A stretch of DNA of 64,000 bases from an uncultured Pelagibacteraceae bacterium (GCA_902608385.1 CACLNT010000005.1:1-64000), one strand, 5' to 3'; shown: positions 25,291 through 34,733, counted from the first letter of the stretch. Notes: generated by a model not told the origin, from the sequence alone. Program-made: numbers and translations.

Positions 25291-27942
25291 ATGGAAACAT
25301 TTTTTTTAGCTCTACTTATATTAATAATGATAGTAGCATTAGCATCAGGCTTTCCCGTTGCTTTTGCATTGCCCGGTTCAGCTATTATTTCAATAGGTCT
25401 TGCAGCTTTTTTTGGTTATTTAGTTGAAGGAGACTCGAGTGCATATTTTTATGTAGATGGGCCCATAGAATGGTTAACGGCAGGTATTACAAATTTTAGG
25501 AGTAATTATTGGGATGTAGAAACCGATACTTTAATTGCAATACCTTTGTTTATTTTTATGGGAATTATGTTGCAAAAATCTAAAATCGCAGAAGATCTTT
25601 TGGTAACCATGGGCCAGTTATTTGGACCTATTCCTGGAGGATTAGGAATCTCAGTAATTTTTGTTGGAGCACTACTTGCAGCTACAACAGGCATAGTTGG
25701 AGCAACAGTAATTGCAATGGGTTTAATTTCATTGCCGACAATGTTGAATAATAAATATGATAAAAGTCTTGCAAGTGGAATTGTTTGTTCATCTGGAACT
25801 CTAGGTCAAATAATACCTCCATCAATTGTTTTAATTATTATAGCCGACCAATTAGCCAGCGCTTCTGACGTTGCAAATACAATGAGACAGGCAGATTATA
25901 AAATAGTTACTGGCGAGTTTAATATGCCTGGAGCTTTTAGAGTGGGATCAACTAGTGCTGGAGATATGTTTCTTGGAGCATTGTTACCCGGATTAGTATT
26001 GGTTGGTTTATATATGTTGTATGTATTTGTATATGCAAGAATAAATCCTAAAGCAGCTCCACCAGTTCCATTTAAAGGTCAATTGGATTTTAAATTTTGG
26101 ATAAATGTTATTATGGTAATAATTCCTCCACTTGCATTAATTTTTGCAGTGCTTGGTTCAATATTAATGGGTATTGCAACTGTAAACCAAGCGGGTTCAA
26201 TTGGTGCAATTGGTGCAACTTTGATGGCAGGGTATCGTCTTCATCAAGGTAAAAAAGATGCATTTTACCCATTAATTTTGATTGTTTTATCTTTAATTCC
26301 AGTTTTTTATATTGCAAACAACTATGAGTTAAATATTAAAAACTTAGAAGATAGAGATTTAACCGCAATTCTAATTACTGTTTTTTTTACATTAACATTC
26401 TTGTTTGGTGTTGCGTGGAGTTTTTGGAGAACCTTTAAAATTGATAATGTTTTAAAAGAGGTTGTTACAGAAACTTGTGTAACTACTTCGATGGTTTTTA
26501 TAATTCTTCTAGGAGCAGCCATGTTAACTTCAGGCTTCAGAGCTTTTGGAGGAGAAGAATTAGTAAGAGATTTTCTGCAAGATTTGCCAGGAGGATTTTG
26601 GACTCAGTTTGTAGTTGTCATGGTAGTAATTTTTCTTTTAGGTTTTTTTCTTGATTTTATAGAAATTGCTGTAGTTGTTGTCCCTATTATTGCTCCAATA
26701 TTGTTAGCCGAAACAGGCGCTAATGTTAGTGCAATCTGGTTAGGTGTAATGATTGGTGTTAATTTACAAACTTCTTTTTTAACTCCTCCATTTGGTTTTG
26801 CTTTGTTTTATTTAAAAGGTGTTGCACCCAAGATAATTACAACTTTAAATATTTGGAAAGGCGTTGTTGCTTTTATAATATTACAACTTATAGGACTTGG
26901 AATTGTAGGCTTTTATCCAACTTTAGTAAATTATTTACCAGCTAGAACATACTTAACATCTAAAGTAGCTCCTCCACCAATGAATCCTAAGCTTCAATAT
27001 TGTTTACAAGAATATAAATTTGATATTTATAATAATGAAGAACAAAGAATCAGAGCTGCTATAACAGGTTTTCAACAACTAGTTCCTTCTAATCTTCCCG
27101 ATGATAAATTAGATATTTTTGAGGAACATTTTGAAAATGCACTAGGAACCTTTGCTTTAGTTAAAAAACTTAAAAAAACTGAAGAAGAATATAATTTATT
27201 TACCAAGGATTATAGAGATCTTCACTTTGGTGTAAGAAAAAAAGAGAAAAAAATAAGAAAAATAGATAAGAGAATAAAAAAATTAGAAGCTGAAATTAGA
27301 AATTTAGATGATGATAAAGTGGCTGAAAAAAATAAAATTCAGCTGAAAATTGAAGATTATAAGTTAGAAATTGACCAAATAAAAAATCAAATTCCAGAAA
27401 ATTGGATATCTCAAAATAAAGAGTTTCAAGTAATTCATAAAGCTAAAAATACTCAGACAAAAAGATATAGAAAAAATGTTGATCAAGCATACGAAAACTT
27501 AGATCAAATTGCTATGTTCATTAAGGACCATGAAAAATTAAATGAACTTTCACCAGATATTAATAATTTAAAGAAAAATATTAATAATGAAAATTATGAA
27601 AATTCAATTTCAATTATAGATAGTCTTTTTGATAAACTTGGAGAGATTTCAGGAACTGAGGAATTTACCAATAAATTAGATGATTTATCATCTTTACTTG
27701 ATAGCGAAGAAATAGATGTTAACCAAATTTTAAATGAAAGTTCAGAAATTTTTATGCTGTTTGATAAAGAAGTAAAATGGAGAAAAAATGCAGCAGAAAA
27801 TTTGATGCCACAACTTGAGGAATATAATTTAGTGATAAAAGATAATATAGGTTTAAGGCTTCAGTCTCGTTTAACTAAAGATCAAGCTAAGTATGTTGCA
27901 AGATGTAACTCTATTCATCGCGATATATCTTTAAATTTTTAA
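25291..27942 (+). CDS. dctM: TRAP transporter large permease DctM with long C-terminal coiled-coil extension
   Basis: The permease part (residues about 1-555) has the DctM features: PVAFALPGSAIISIG, LIAIPLFIFMGIMLQKS, GIVGATVIAMGLISLP, SSGTLGQIIPPSIVLIIIA and LQTSFLTPPFGFALFYLKG. A large loop follows the first helices. Beyond a proline-rich linker (APPPMNP near 560-566) comes a hydrophilic tail of about 320 residues. The tail has a strongly charged heptad-like stretch at about 648-705 (KKEKKIRKIDKRIKKLE onward), predicted as cytoplasmic coiled coil. Ordinary DctM subunits end near the permease domain. No frameshift or separate start is evident, so it looks like one fusion protein. Confidence 0.9.
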   Translation: METFFLALLILIMIVALASGFPVAFALPGSAIISIGLAAFFGYLVEGDSSAYFYVDGPIEWLTAGITNFRSNYWDVETDTLIAIPLFIFMGIMLQKSKIAEDLLVTMGQLFGPIPGGLGISVIFVGALLAATTGIVGATVIAMGLISLPTMLNNKYDKSLASGIVCSSGTLGQIIPPSIVLIIIADQLASASDVANTMRQADYKIVTGEFNMPGAFRVGSTSAGDMFLGALLPGLVLVGLYMLYVFVYARINPKAAPPVPFKGQLDFKFWINVIMVIIPPLALIFAVLGSILMGIATVNQAGSIGAIGATLMAGYRLHQGKKDAFYPLILIVLSLIPVFYIANNYELNIKNLEDRDLTAILITVFFTLTFLFGVAWSFWRTFKIDNVLKEVVTETCVTTSMVFIILLGAAMLTSGFRAFGGEELVRDFLQDLPGGFWTQFVVVMVVIFLLGFFLDFIEIAVVVVPIIAPILLAETGANVSAIWLGVMIGVNLQTSFLTPPFGFALFYLKGVAPKIITTLNIWKGVVAFIILQLIGLGIVGFYPTLVNYLPARTYLTSKVAPPPMNPKLQYCLQEYKFDIYNNEEQRIRAAITGFQQLVPSNLPDDKLDIFEEHFENALGTFALVKKLKKTEEEYNLFTKDYRDLHFGVRKKEKKIRKIDKRIKKLEAEIRNLDDDKVAEKNKIQLKIEDYKLEIDQIKNQIPENWISQNKEFQVIHKAKNTQTKRYRKNVDQAYENLDQIAMFIKDHEKLNELSPDINNLKKNINNENYENSISIIDSLFDKLGEISGTEEFTNKLDDLSSLLDSEEIDVNQILNESSEIFMLFDKEVKWRKNAAENLMPQLEEYNLVIKDNIGLRLQSRLTKDQAKYVARCNSIHRDISLNF

Positions 27943-27944
27943 CT

Positions 27945-28961
27945 TTAATTTGTTAGATCATCAATTAACTTTGACCTTTGATATAAGCCCATATTTTCTG
28001 CTTTAAGTTTTAGATCAGAATTTATCTTTTTTAAATTTGGGGTTTCTACTTTTAGTTTGTTTGCTATTTCAATTATTGATCCAATAATTGGGTCTATTTC
28101 TAATGGTTTACCTGCATTTAAATCTTGCGTTGTCGAAGGTTTATGACCAACTACAGAAGTTGCTCCTTTAATTCTATTATCAATGGATACATTAAATTTT
28201 ACACCAATTTTTTCACCTACCATCTGGCATTCTTCCATTAATTTTCTAACCAAATCTATTAGTTCTTTATCTTTTCCAATTTCATCTAAAGTTTTATTAG
28301 TAAGAGCACTTACTGGGTTAAAAGAGCAATTACCCCATAATTTAATCCATATTTCATCTCGAAGATTCTTTTTTTGAGGAACTTTCAATCCACCAGCAAT
28401 TAATAAATCAGCAATTTTTTTTAGTCTCGCTGATTTTGTACCGTCAGGTTCTCCCAATGAAAATCTTTCTCCCTCATTGTGTTTTATTACTCCAGGTTCA
28501 GTGATTTCGCATGCAGGATAAACTACACAGCCAATTGCTCTCTCTGGTTTAAAAGTATTCCATATTTTTCCATTTGGATCTACACTTTCTATGTATTTGT
28601 CATCTAAATTTGTTCCAGTATTAGACTTATAAAAATACCACCAAGGCAAACCATTTACCGCTGAAATTATTGAAGTCTGATCACTAATTATTGGAGATAA
28701 ATTATCTACAATATTTGAAATGGAGTGAGCTTTAACTGATATAAAAATATAATCTTGAACATCAAGCGTTTTTGGATCATCTGTAACATTAAATTTGAAG
28801 TTTTCAGATTTACCATTTTTTATAAATGTTAAACCTTTTTCCTCAATAGCTTTTTTATGAGGTCCTCTTGCAATTAAAGATATTTCTGCATTTGTTTTTT
28901 TTAGACAGGCTGCAACATATCCTCCAATAGCACCAGCTCCAAATATACAAATTTTTGTCAT
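27945..28961 (-). CDS. 2-dehydropantoate 2-reductase family protein (PanE/ApbA-like)
   Basis: A 338-residue NADP-dependent reductase with N-terminal Rossmann motif ICIFGAGAIGGYVAACL and the C-terminal helical domain. Family residues include the Lys of SVKAHS, NGLPWWYFY, and the WIKLWGNCSFNPVSALT block holding the catalytic-lysine helix and substrate-binding Asn. The classic PanE reaction reduces ketopantoate to pantoate, but many paralogues of this longer type act on other 2-oxo acids. It is the last gene of a minus operon with a CoA ligase and a GGT-like protein, which makes a catabolic role as likely as pantothenate synthesis. Confidence 0.88.
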   Translation of the reverse strand: MTKICIFGAGAIGGYVAACLKKTNAEISLIARGPHKKAIEEKGLTFIKNGKSENFKFNVTDDPKTLDVQDYIFISVKAHSISNIVDNLSPIISDQTSIISAVNGLPWWYFYKSNTGTNLDDKYIESVDPNGKIWNTFKPERAIGCVVYPACEITEPGVIKHNEGERFSLGEPDGTKSARLKKIADLLIAGGLKVPQKKNLRDEIWIKLWGNCSFNPVSALTNKTLDEIGKDKELIDLVRKLMEECQMVGEKIGVKFNVSIDNRIKGATSVVGHKPSTTQDLNAGKPLEIDPIIGSIIEIANKLKVETPNLKKINSDLKLKAENMGLYQRSKLIDDLTN

Positions 28962-30467
28962 TTAGTTATTTAACCCAAAGTTTTTTGCTAAAACGTTTCT
29001 TTGTAGTTTTCCTGTTGCTCCTTTTGGTATTTCATTTACAAAAAATATTTTTTTTGGAATTTTAAATTTTGCTAATTTTTCTTCCGCGTAATTTTTAACA
29101 TCAGATTCTGAGCAGTTTTTACCTTCTTTAACAATAATTGCTGCAGCGATATCCTCTCCCAACATTTTATCTTCATATCCAAAACAAACAGCTTGTTCAA
29201 TTAGCGGATGATCCATAAGAATATTATCAACTTCTAAAGGCGATATTTTTTCTCCACCCTTATTTATTATTTCTTTAAGTCTACCAGATATTTTTAAATA
29301 ACCATTTTGATCAAAGTAACCCTGATCTCCTGTTCTAAACCAACCATTAGTAAAACTACTTTTATTTGCCTCAGGGTTATTGTCATATCCGAGCGTTACA
29401 TTATCACCTTTAATGCAAATCTCTCCAGTTGCACCTTGATTTAATATTTTATCTTTTTCATCCATTATACAAACCTCTGGACCAGCTGGAATACCAACAA
29501 ATCCAGGCATCTGTTTTTTTGGTGGCAGAGGGTTTGAGGTCATCTGATGTGTTGCTTCTGTCATTCCATAAGCTTCAATAACTGAACAGCCAAAAACACT
29601 ATTTAGCTTTTCAAAAACTGCTGGCGGCAAAGACGCTGAAGAAGATCTAATGAATCTTAAATTTAAATTTTTAGCTAATTCTAAATTTTTTTCTGCTCTT
29701 AACAAAATTGCTTGATGCATTGTGGGAACTCCAGAATACCATGTAATTTTCTCTGATTTTGCTAATTTTAAAAATTTCAATGCATTAAATCCATTACCTG
29801 TACAAACCGATGCTCCTGATTTTATTGATGCTGCCAGAATTGCTATAAGTCCATGAATATGGAACAATGGCATAATATTTAAACAATGGTCCACTTCTGA
29901 AAGATTCAAACTTTTTGAAATATTTTCAGCTGATGAATAAATATTTTTATTAGTTAACGGTACTATCTTTGGTCTAGAAGTAGTACCAGATGTGTGAAGC
30001 ACTAGTCCTTCATCATTTTGTTCAGGTAATTGATATTTACTTTCGATATCAAATAAATTGAACAAGCCAGATGGATCATCTTTTTTGATTTTCATTTCAC
30101 AGACTGGAATATTTAAATTTTTTGCCACTTCAACAACTTTATTATTTGAATTTGGCTCAACAATCACAATTTTTGGATTTAAATCTTTTAAATAAAATTC
30201 GTATTCATCAGTTTTATAAGATGGATTTAAAGGTGCGGCAGACATATAGCTTGAAATTGATAAAAAACTAGAAGCCATAAAAGGACCATTTGGCAAGACA
30301 ATTGCAGCTCTATCTTTGTTTGAAATTCCATTTCCAGCTAGTTGACTAGCAATTTTACTAACTAATGATTTTAGATCTTTGTACAATAATGGTTCGTTAC
30401 TCTCTGAGGTCAGAGCAATATTGTTATCATCCTGGTCCTCAATAATGTTCTTAATAATTTTTTTCAT
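28962..30467 (-). CDS. Acyl-CoA synthetase, oxalate-CoA ligase-like (AAE3/Pcs60 type)
   Basis: A 501-residue adenylate-forming enzyme. The P-loop is HTSGTTSRPKIVPLT, followed by MPLFHIHGLIAILAASIKSG, YGMTEATHQM, GWFRTGDQG, and the C-terminal GRLKEIINKGGEKISP with catalytic Lys in PKGATGKLQR. The wording of these motifs, and the N-terminal AAPLNPSYKTDEYEFYLKD, resemble plant and yeast oxalate-CoA ligases (AAE3/Pcs60) more than long-chain fatty acid ligases. Substrate remains inference. It ends one base before the PanE-like gene. Confidence 0.85.
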   Translation of the reverse strand: MKKIIKNIIEDQDDNNIALTSESNEPLLYKDLKSLVSKIASQLAGNGISNKDRAAIVLPNGPFMASSFLSISSYMSAAPLNPSYKTDEYEFYLKDLNPKIVIVEPNSNNKVVEVAKNLNIPVCEMKIKKDDPSGLFNLFDIESKYQLPEQNDEGLVLHTSGTTSRPKIVPLTNKNIYSSAENISKSLNLSEVDHCLNIMPLFHIHGLIAILAASIKSGASVCTGNGFNALKFLKLAKSEKITWYSGVPTMHQAILLRAEKNLELAKNLNLRFIRSSSASLPPAVFEKLNSVFGCSVIEAYGMTEATHQMTSNPLPPKKQMPGFVGIPAGPEVCIMDEKDKILNQGATGEICIKGDNVTLGYDNNPEANKSSFTNGWFRTGDQGYFDQNGYLKISGRLKEIINKGGEKISPLEVDNILMDHPLIEQAVCFGYEDKMLGEDIAAAIIVKEGKNCSESDVKNYAEEKLAKFKIPKKIFFVNEIPKGATGKLQRNVLAKNFGLNN

Positions 30468-30475
30468 TTAAAATT

Positions 30476-32059
30476 TTAATAACCTTTTGCGTATCCATCT
30501 TTTCTTGGATCAGAACCACCTATTAAATTTCCTTTTAGTCTGTCAATTTGAATCGCTTGTCCTCCACCATGGGTTTCGTCAATATGAACAGCATTATGAC
30601 CTATAGTTGATAATCCATCTTTTATCTCTTTTGATACTTCTTTTTCTAATTTGTAAACATTATTAAAGTGAAAAGCTCTTGGAAAAGTGATTGCTTTTTG
30701 AGGACTCATTTCAAAATCCAAAATATTATTTAAAACATGAACTTGTCCAACTGGTTGATATTGACCACCCATTACGCCGTAACTTAAACTTGAAAGACCA
30801 TTATAATCCAACACCATTCCTGGAATTATAGTGTGCAAAGGTCTCTTTAGTCCTTCAATACAATTGGGATGTCCTTCTTCAACTCTAAAATTTGTACCGC
30901 GATTATGTAAAATAATACCTGTTTTATCAGTCGTAATTCCTGAACCAAATGCATAGCAAACAGAGTTAATCATAGATACTGTATTTAAATCCCTATCTAC
31001 AACAGACAGATAAACAGTTTCAGGATGATTAGGAATATTTAGATCTCCAATATCACTGCATTTATTTAGCGAAATACTCTCATAAATATTATTTATGAAT
31101 TCATCACTTATAATTTTATCTAAATTAACATTTACGAAATTTGGGTCAGCAAGATTTTCTTCTTTTACCTTATAAGCTTGTTTGGTTACTTCAGCTTCTA
31201 AATGGAATCTTTCTACACTATTGGAACTAAATTTGTTAATTTCTAATTTTTCTAATAATTTCATCATTAACAATACCGTGATTCCAGGTCCATTCGGCGG
31301 ACATTGATGTATTTGTATATTTTTATATTTTGATGAAATTGTCTCAGATTTAATCGTTTTCTGTTTAGAAAAATCTTCTAGGGTATGCAATCCTCCCATT
31401 TCATTCAAAGATTTGACCATATCATTTGCAATTGAACCTTCATAAAACTCATTAACACCTTTTTTACTTATTAATTCCAAGGCACTTCCAAGTGGTATAT
31501 TTTTTCTTAAATCAGATAATTGGTAACTCTTTCCATTGTTTAAAAAAAATTTTTTTGAATTTTTATTTTGTGATAATTTATTTAAGTTTTTATTCCATGC
31601 ATTAGCCACTACTTTAGTAACTTCAAATCCATTTTTGGCAAAATTTATTGCAGCTAAAAATAATTCTTCAAAATCTAACTTTCCAAAGTCTTTATGAATA
31701 TTCTTCCAAGCATCAAGCGCACCAGGAATGGTAACTGAATGTGGACTAGTTAGACCTATTGTATCAATATTTTTTTTTTTAAAAAATTCATAATTTGTCT
31801 TTTCTGGTGCAATGCCAGATCCATTATATGAAACTGGTTTTTTTCCTTCCATTTTTATGATTGCAAAGCAGTCTCCACCAATACTAGTTGCGTTAGGTTC
31901 AACAACTGACAACACTACAGAAGCTGCTATTGCAGCATCCACTGCGTTTCCTCCCTTTTTTAAAATTTTTATTGCTTCTTCTGTAGCTAATGGATGAGAA
32001 GTCGCAACCATTCCATTGCTTGCAATTGCATCTTTATTTTTTGTTGATTGATCGTTCAT
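30476..32059 (-). CDS. Gamma-glutamyltransferase (GGT) family Ntn-hydrolase
   Basis: A 527-residue GGT-like protein, normally self-cleaving into large and small subunits. It starts with NGMVATSHPLATEEAIKILKKGGNAVDAAIAA, and has GGDCFAI and PPNGPGITVLLM. The putative processing nucleophile is Thr348 in ETVYLSVVDRD, with FGSGITTDKTGIILHNRGTNF after it. In classical GGT the site reads TTH, here TVY, as in a divergent bacterial GGT-like group whose substrates are poorly known. No signal peptide is seen, so it is probably cytoplasmic. First gene of the operon with the CoA ligase and PanE-like reductase. Confidence 0.88.
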   Translation of the reverse strand: MNDQSTKNKDAIASNGMVATSHPLATEEAIKILKKGGNAVDAAIAASVVLSVVEPNATSIGGDCFAIIKMEGKKPVSYNGSGIAPEKTNYEFFKKKNIDTIGLTSPHSVTIPGALDAWKNIHKDFGKLDFEELFLAAINFAKNGFEVTKVVANAWNKNLNKLSQNKNSKKFFLNNGKSYQLSDLRKNIPLGSALELISKKGVNEFYEGSIANDMVKSLNEMGGLHTLEDFSKQKTIKSETISSKYKNIQIHQCPPNGPGITVLLMMKLLEKLEINKFSSNSVERFHLEAEVTKQAYKVKEENLADPNFVNVNLDKIISDEFINNIYESISLNKCSDIGDLNIPNHPETVYLSVVDRDLNTVSMINSVCYAFGSGITTDKTGIILHNRGTNFRVEEGHPNCIEGLKRPLHTIIPGMVLDYNGLSSLSYGVMGGQYQPVGQVHVLNNILDFEMSPQKAITFPRAFHFNNVYKLEKEVSKEIKDGLSTIGHNAVHIDETHGGGQAIQIDRLKGNLIGGSDPRKDGYAKGY

Positions 32060-32092
32060 TTTAGTATTTTACTTTCAAAGTAAAAAATATAA

Positions 32093-33310
32093 ATGATTAG
32101 TAAAACAAATAAAAGCATTTTAATATTCCTTGTTTTTGCATTTGCGTTTTTTATATCTAATTTATTAAGATCAATTACTGCAACACTTTCACCAGTTCTT
32201 ACATCTGAATTTAATCTTACGGCTGGAAATCTAGGACTGTTGGCTGGAGGATATTTTTTAGGGTTTTCATGTATGCAAATTCCCCTGGGTTTTTTATTAG
32301 ATAAGCATGGACCTAAAAAAATTGTTTCTTCTTTTTTAATTATTGCAATAATTGGTACAACTTCATTTGCTTTAGCACAAAATTTTGCAGGCTTACTAAT
32401 ATCAAGAGTTTTTATTGGTATTGGAGTTAGTGCATGCATGATGGGACCACTAACAGGATATAGAATTTGGTTTGCAGATAAGTATCAACAGAGAGCAAAT
32501 TCATGGATGTTAATGGTTGCAAATATTGGATTTGTTTTTTCAACATTGCCCGTTCAAGTTCTTTTACCAATAATAGGTTGGAGGTGGATCTTTATTGGCA
32601 CAACTTTTTTAATTACAATTAGTATATTTTTAATTTTGCTATTTATACCTAGCTGGGATCACAAAATTGAAAAAAACGAAAACAAACTAGAAGGAAAACT
32701 ATCTGAAATTTGGAGTAATAATTTTTTTAAAAGTTTAATTCCCTTGGGATTTTTTAACTATGGAGGCGTGTATGCTATTCAAACTTTGTGGGCAGGACCT
32801 TGGATGGTTAGAGTTGCAGGATATAGTCCTTTAGAAAGTGCAACAGGACTGTTTTGGATTAATTTTATAACTCTTATAGGATTCTTTATTTGGGGATATT
32901 TTCTACCTAAAATTTCAAAATATGGTTTAAGCTCATTCAAATTAATGAAATTTGGCATACCAGTTAGTTATTTGGTTTTATTAAGTATTGTAATTTTAGG
33001 ATCAAAAGTAGGGGTGTTTCTTTTAACAATATATATATTGACTTCCATTGTTTTATCGCTTTCTCAGCCAGCGGTTGCTTTATCTTTCCCTAAACATTTA
33101 GCAGGCAAATCACTTACATCATTTAATTTAATAATTTTTTTAGGTACATTTGTAACACAATGGGGAATTGGTTTAATAATAGATTTGTCACAAAGTTTTG
33201 GAAAAAGTGAAATAGCTAGTTTTCAAATATCATTTTTTGTTTATCTATTGTGTTGCATTATTTCTTATTTATATTTTATTTTAAAAAATAAAAATTTAGT
33301 AAATGAATAA
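32093..33310 (+). CDS. Major facilitator superfamily transporter
   Basis: A 405-residue inner-membrane carrier with about 12 hydrophobic helices. The loop between helices 2 and 3 carries GFLLDKHGPKKI, the MFS motif A position, and helix 4/5 includes ISRVFIGIGVSACMMGPLTGYRIW. It is divergent from the GGT-like operon across only 33 bp, so it may be co-regulated with that pathway and bring in its substrate. The alpha/beta hydrolase gene overlaps its 3' end by 8 bp. Substrate is not predictable. Confidence 0.92.
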   Translation: MISKTNKSILIFLVFAFAFFISNLLRSITATLSPVLTSEFNLTAGNLGLLAGGYFLGFSCMQIPLGFLLDKHGPKKIVSSFLIIAIIGTTSFALAQNFAGLLISRVFIGIGVSACMMGPLTGYRIWFADKYQQRANSWMLMVANIGFVFSTLPVQVLLPIIGWRWIFIGTTFLITISIFLILLFIPSWDHKIEKNENKLEGKLSEIWSNNFFKSLIPLGFFNYGGVYAIQTLWAGPWMVRVAGYSPLESATGLFWINFITLIGFFIWGYFLPKISKYGLSSFKLMKFGIPVSYLVLLSIVILGSKVGVFLLTIYILTSIVLSLSQPAVALSFPKHLAGKSLTSFNLIIFLGTFVTQWGIGLIIDLSQSFGKSEIASFQISFFVYLLCCIISYLYFILKNKNLVNE

Positions 33311-34115
33311 AAAAATGTCTTTAATAAATATTTTAATATTACTTTTATTAGGATATTTAATAATTACATTTGCTTTATATTTTTTTCAAAGAAACTTATT
33401 ATATTATCCATCAGTTGATAATTATTCTGGAGAGAAACTAAATGTTTCGGTAGAAAAAGTAAAAATTAAAACTGAAGATGATATTGAGCTTTTGTCATGG
33501 TATCACACCAAAGATTCTAAAAATTACAAAACTATTCTATTTTTGCATGGGAATGCTGGAACTTTAGAAAATAGAATATACAAAATTAATCACTTAAAAA
33601 ATATGAATGTTAATTTTCTTATTATTGCTTGGAGAGGTTTCAGTGGAAATAAAGGTAAACCAACAGAAAAAGGTCTTTATGAAGATGCAAAAAGCGCCAT
33701 TAAATGGTTAAAAAACAAAGGAATAAAAGAAGAAAATATTATTATTCATGGTGAGTCTCTCGGTACTGGCGTTGCAGTAGAAATTGCTCAAAATAAAAAT
33801 TTTGCTGGTGTAATTTTGGAAGCTCCTTTTACTTCAATGGTTAGTGTTGGTAAAAGCATGTATCCTTTTTTTCCAGTAAGTATTTTGCTTAAGGATAAAT
33901 ATGAAAGTGATAAAAAGATTAAAAATATAAAATCTCCTATTTTAATTATGCATGGAGAAGTTGACAAATTAGTGCCATTTTGGATGGGAAAAAAATTATA
34001 TAATCTAGCTAATGAACCCAAGTATTCCTATTTTTCAAAATATGACGATCACATGATGGAATATAATGAAAAGCTTTTAAATGAACTTAAAAAATTCATT
34101 GATAGCTTAAATTAA
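33303..34115 (+). CDS. Membrane-anchored alpha/beta hydrolase
   Basis: A 270-residue protein with an N-terminal hydrophobic segment (about 5-27) followed by an alpha/beta hydrolase domain of the BEM46/Abhd13-like type. Visible are FLHGNAGTLENR (oxyanion region), IAWRGFSGNKGKPTEKGLYEDA, the nucleophile elbow HGESLGTGVA (Ser of GESLG), the acid in MHGEVDKLVP and a His in YDDHMMEYN. Substrates of the family are mostly unknown. It overlaps the MFS gene by 8 bp, so the two are co-expressed. Confidence 0.9.
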   Translation: MNKKMSLINILILLLLGYLIITFALYFFQRNLLYYPSVDNYSGEKLNVSVEKVKIKTEDDIELLSWYHTKDSKNYKTILFLHGNAGTLENRIYKINHLKNMNVNFLIIAWRGFSGNKGKPTEKGLYEDAKSAIKWLKNKGIKEENIIIHGESLGTGVAVEIAQNKNFAGVILEAPFTSMVSVGKSMYPFFPVSILLKDKYESDKKIKNIKSPILIMHGEVDKLVPFWMGKKLYNLANEPKYSYFSKYDDHMMEYNEKLLNELKKFIDSLN

Positions 34116-34166
34116 GTCACAATTTAAACAAAACATATACAAAATTAAATTTTATTTTTGTTTTAA

Positions 34167-34733
34167 ATGAGGTTTAAATTTTTAAGTATAATTATTTTTT
34201 CATTATTAATTGTTCAAAACTCTAAAGCAGAAAATAATTTAAAAAATATAGATGATATTTTTCATATAGGAAAAATGGATTCTCATAATAAAAATTTTGT
34301 TCTTTTTTTTAAAACAAGAGAAAAATCTATTTTAGCTAAAGGTGAAGAATTTAATTATATCACTGATTATCCTCAAGATTTATACATTTATAATAAAAAA
34401 ACAAAAGAAGCTAAACCATTAATAACCTATGACTGGTTTCCAAAACATGCAAAATTTTATCTATCCAATTATGATTTTCCAGTTTTTCCGGAGGACTTTG
34501 CTTATTATTTGCTGAAGGATAACAAAACTTTAATTATGGTTAGTGCAATTAAAAATATTAATCAAAATTTTAAATTTGATATATCAACAAATAAATTACA
34601 CAAATATTCAACTAAGGGTAAATTAGATTTTATCATTTCATCTGTTACAAAAAATTGTGGTTATTTAACAATGAATGACACTTATAAATGCAATTATTAT
34701 AAGCCTTTAATATCTCAGAATTTGATCAATTAG
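34167..34733 (+). CDS. Putative secreted protein of unknown function
   Basis: A 188-residue product I do not recognise. It has an N-terminal signal peptide (hydrophobic residues 5-16, probable cleavage after NSKA) and a mature domain rich in aromatic and charged residues. Several predicted strands carry IYNKKTKEAKPLITYDWFPKH and FPEDFAYYLLKDNKTLIM. Two Cys near the C-terminus (NCGY and YKCNYY) could form a disulfide in the periplasm. It converges on ftsY with an 8-bp tail-to-tail overlap. Base composition is like its neighbours. Confidence 0.75.
   Translation: MRFKFLSIIIFSLLIVQNSKAENNLKNIDDIFHIGKMDSHNKNFVLFFKTREKSILAKGEEFNYITDYPQDLYIYNKKTKEAKPLITYDWFPKHAKFYLSNYDFPVFPEDFAYYLLKDNKTLIMVSAIKNINQNFKFDISTNKLHKYSTKGKLDFIISSVTKNCGYLTMNDTYKCNYYKPLISQNLIN

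Noticed and set aside
25291..27942. dctM as two genes fused by an assembly or frameshift error
   Set aside because: The frame is continuous through a proline-rich linker with no stop, no ribosome-binding site and no good internal start at the junction, so a single long protein is the simplest reading.
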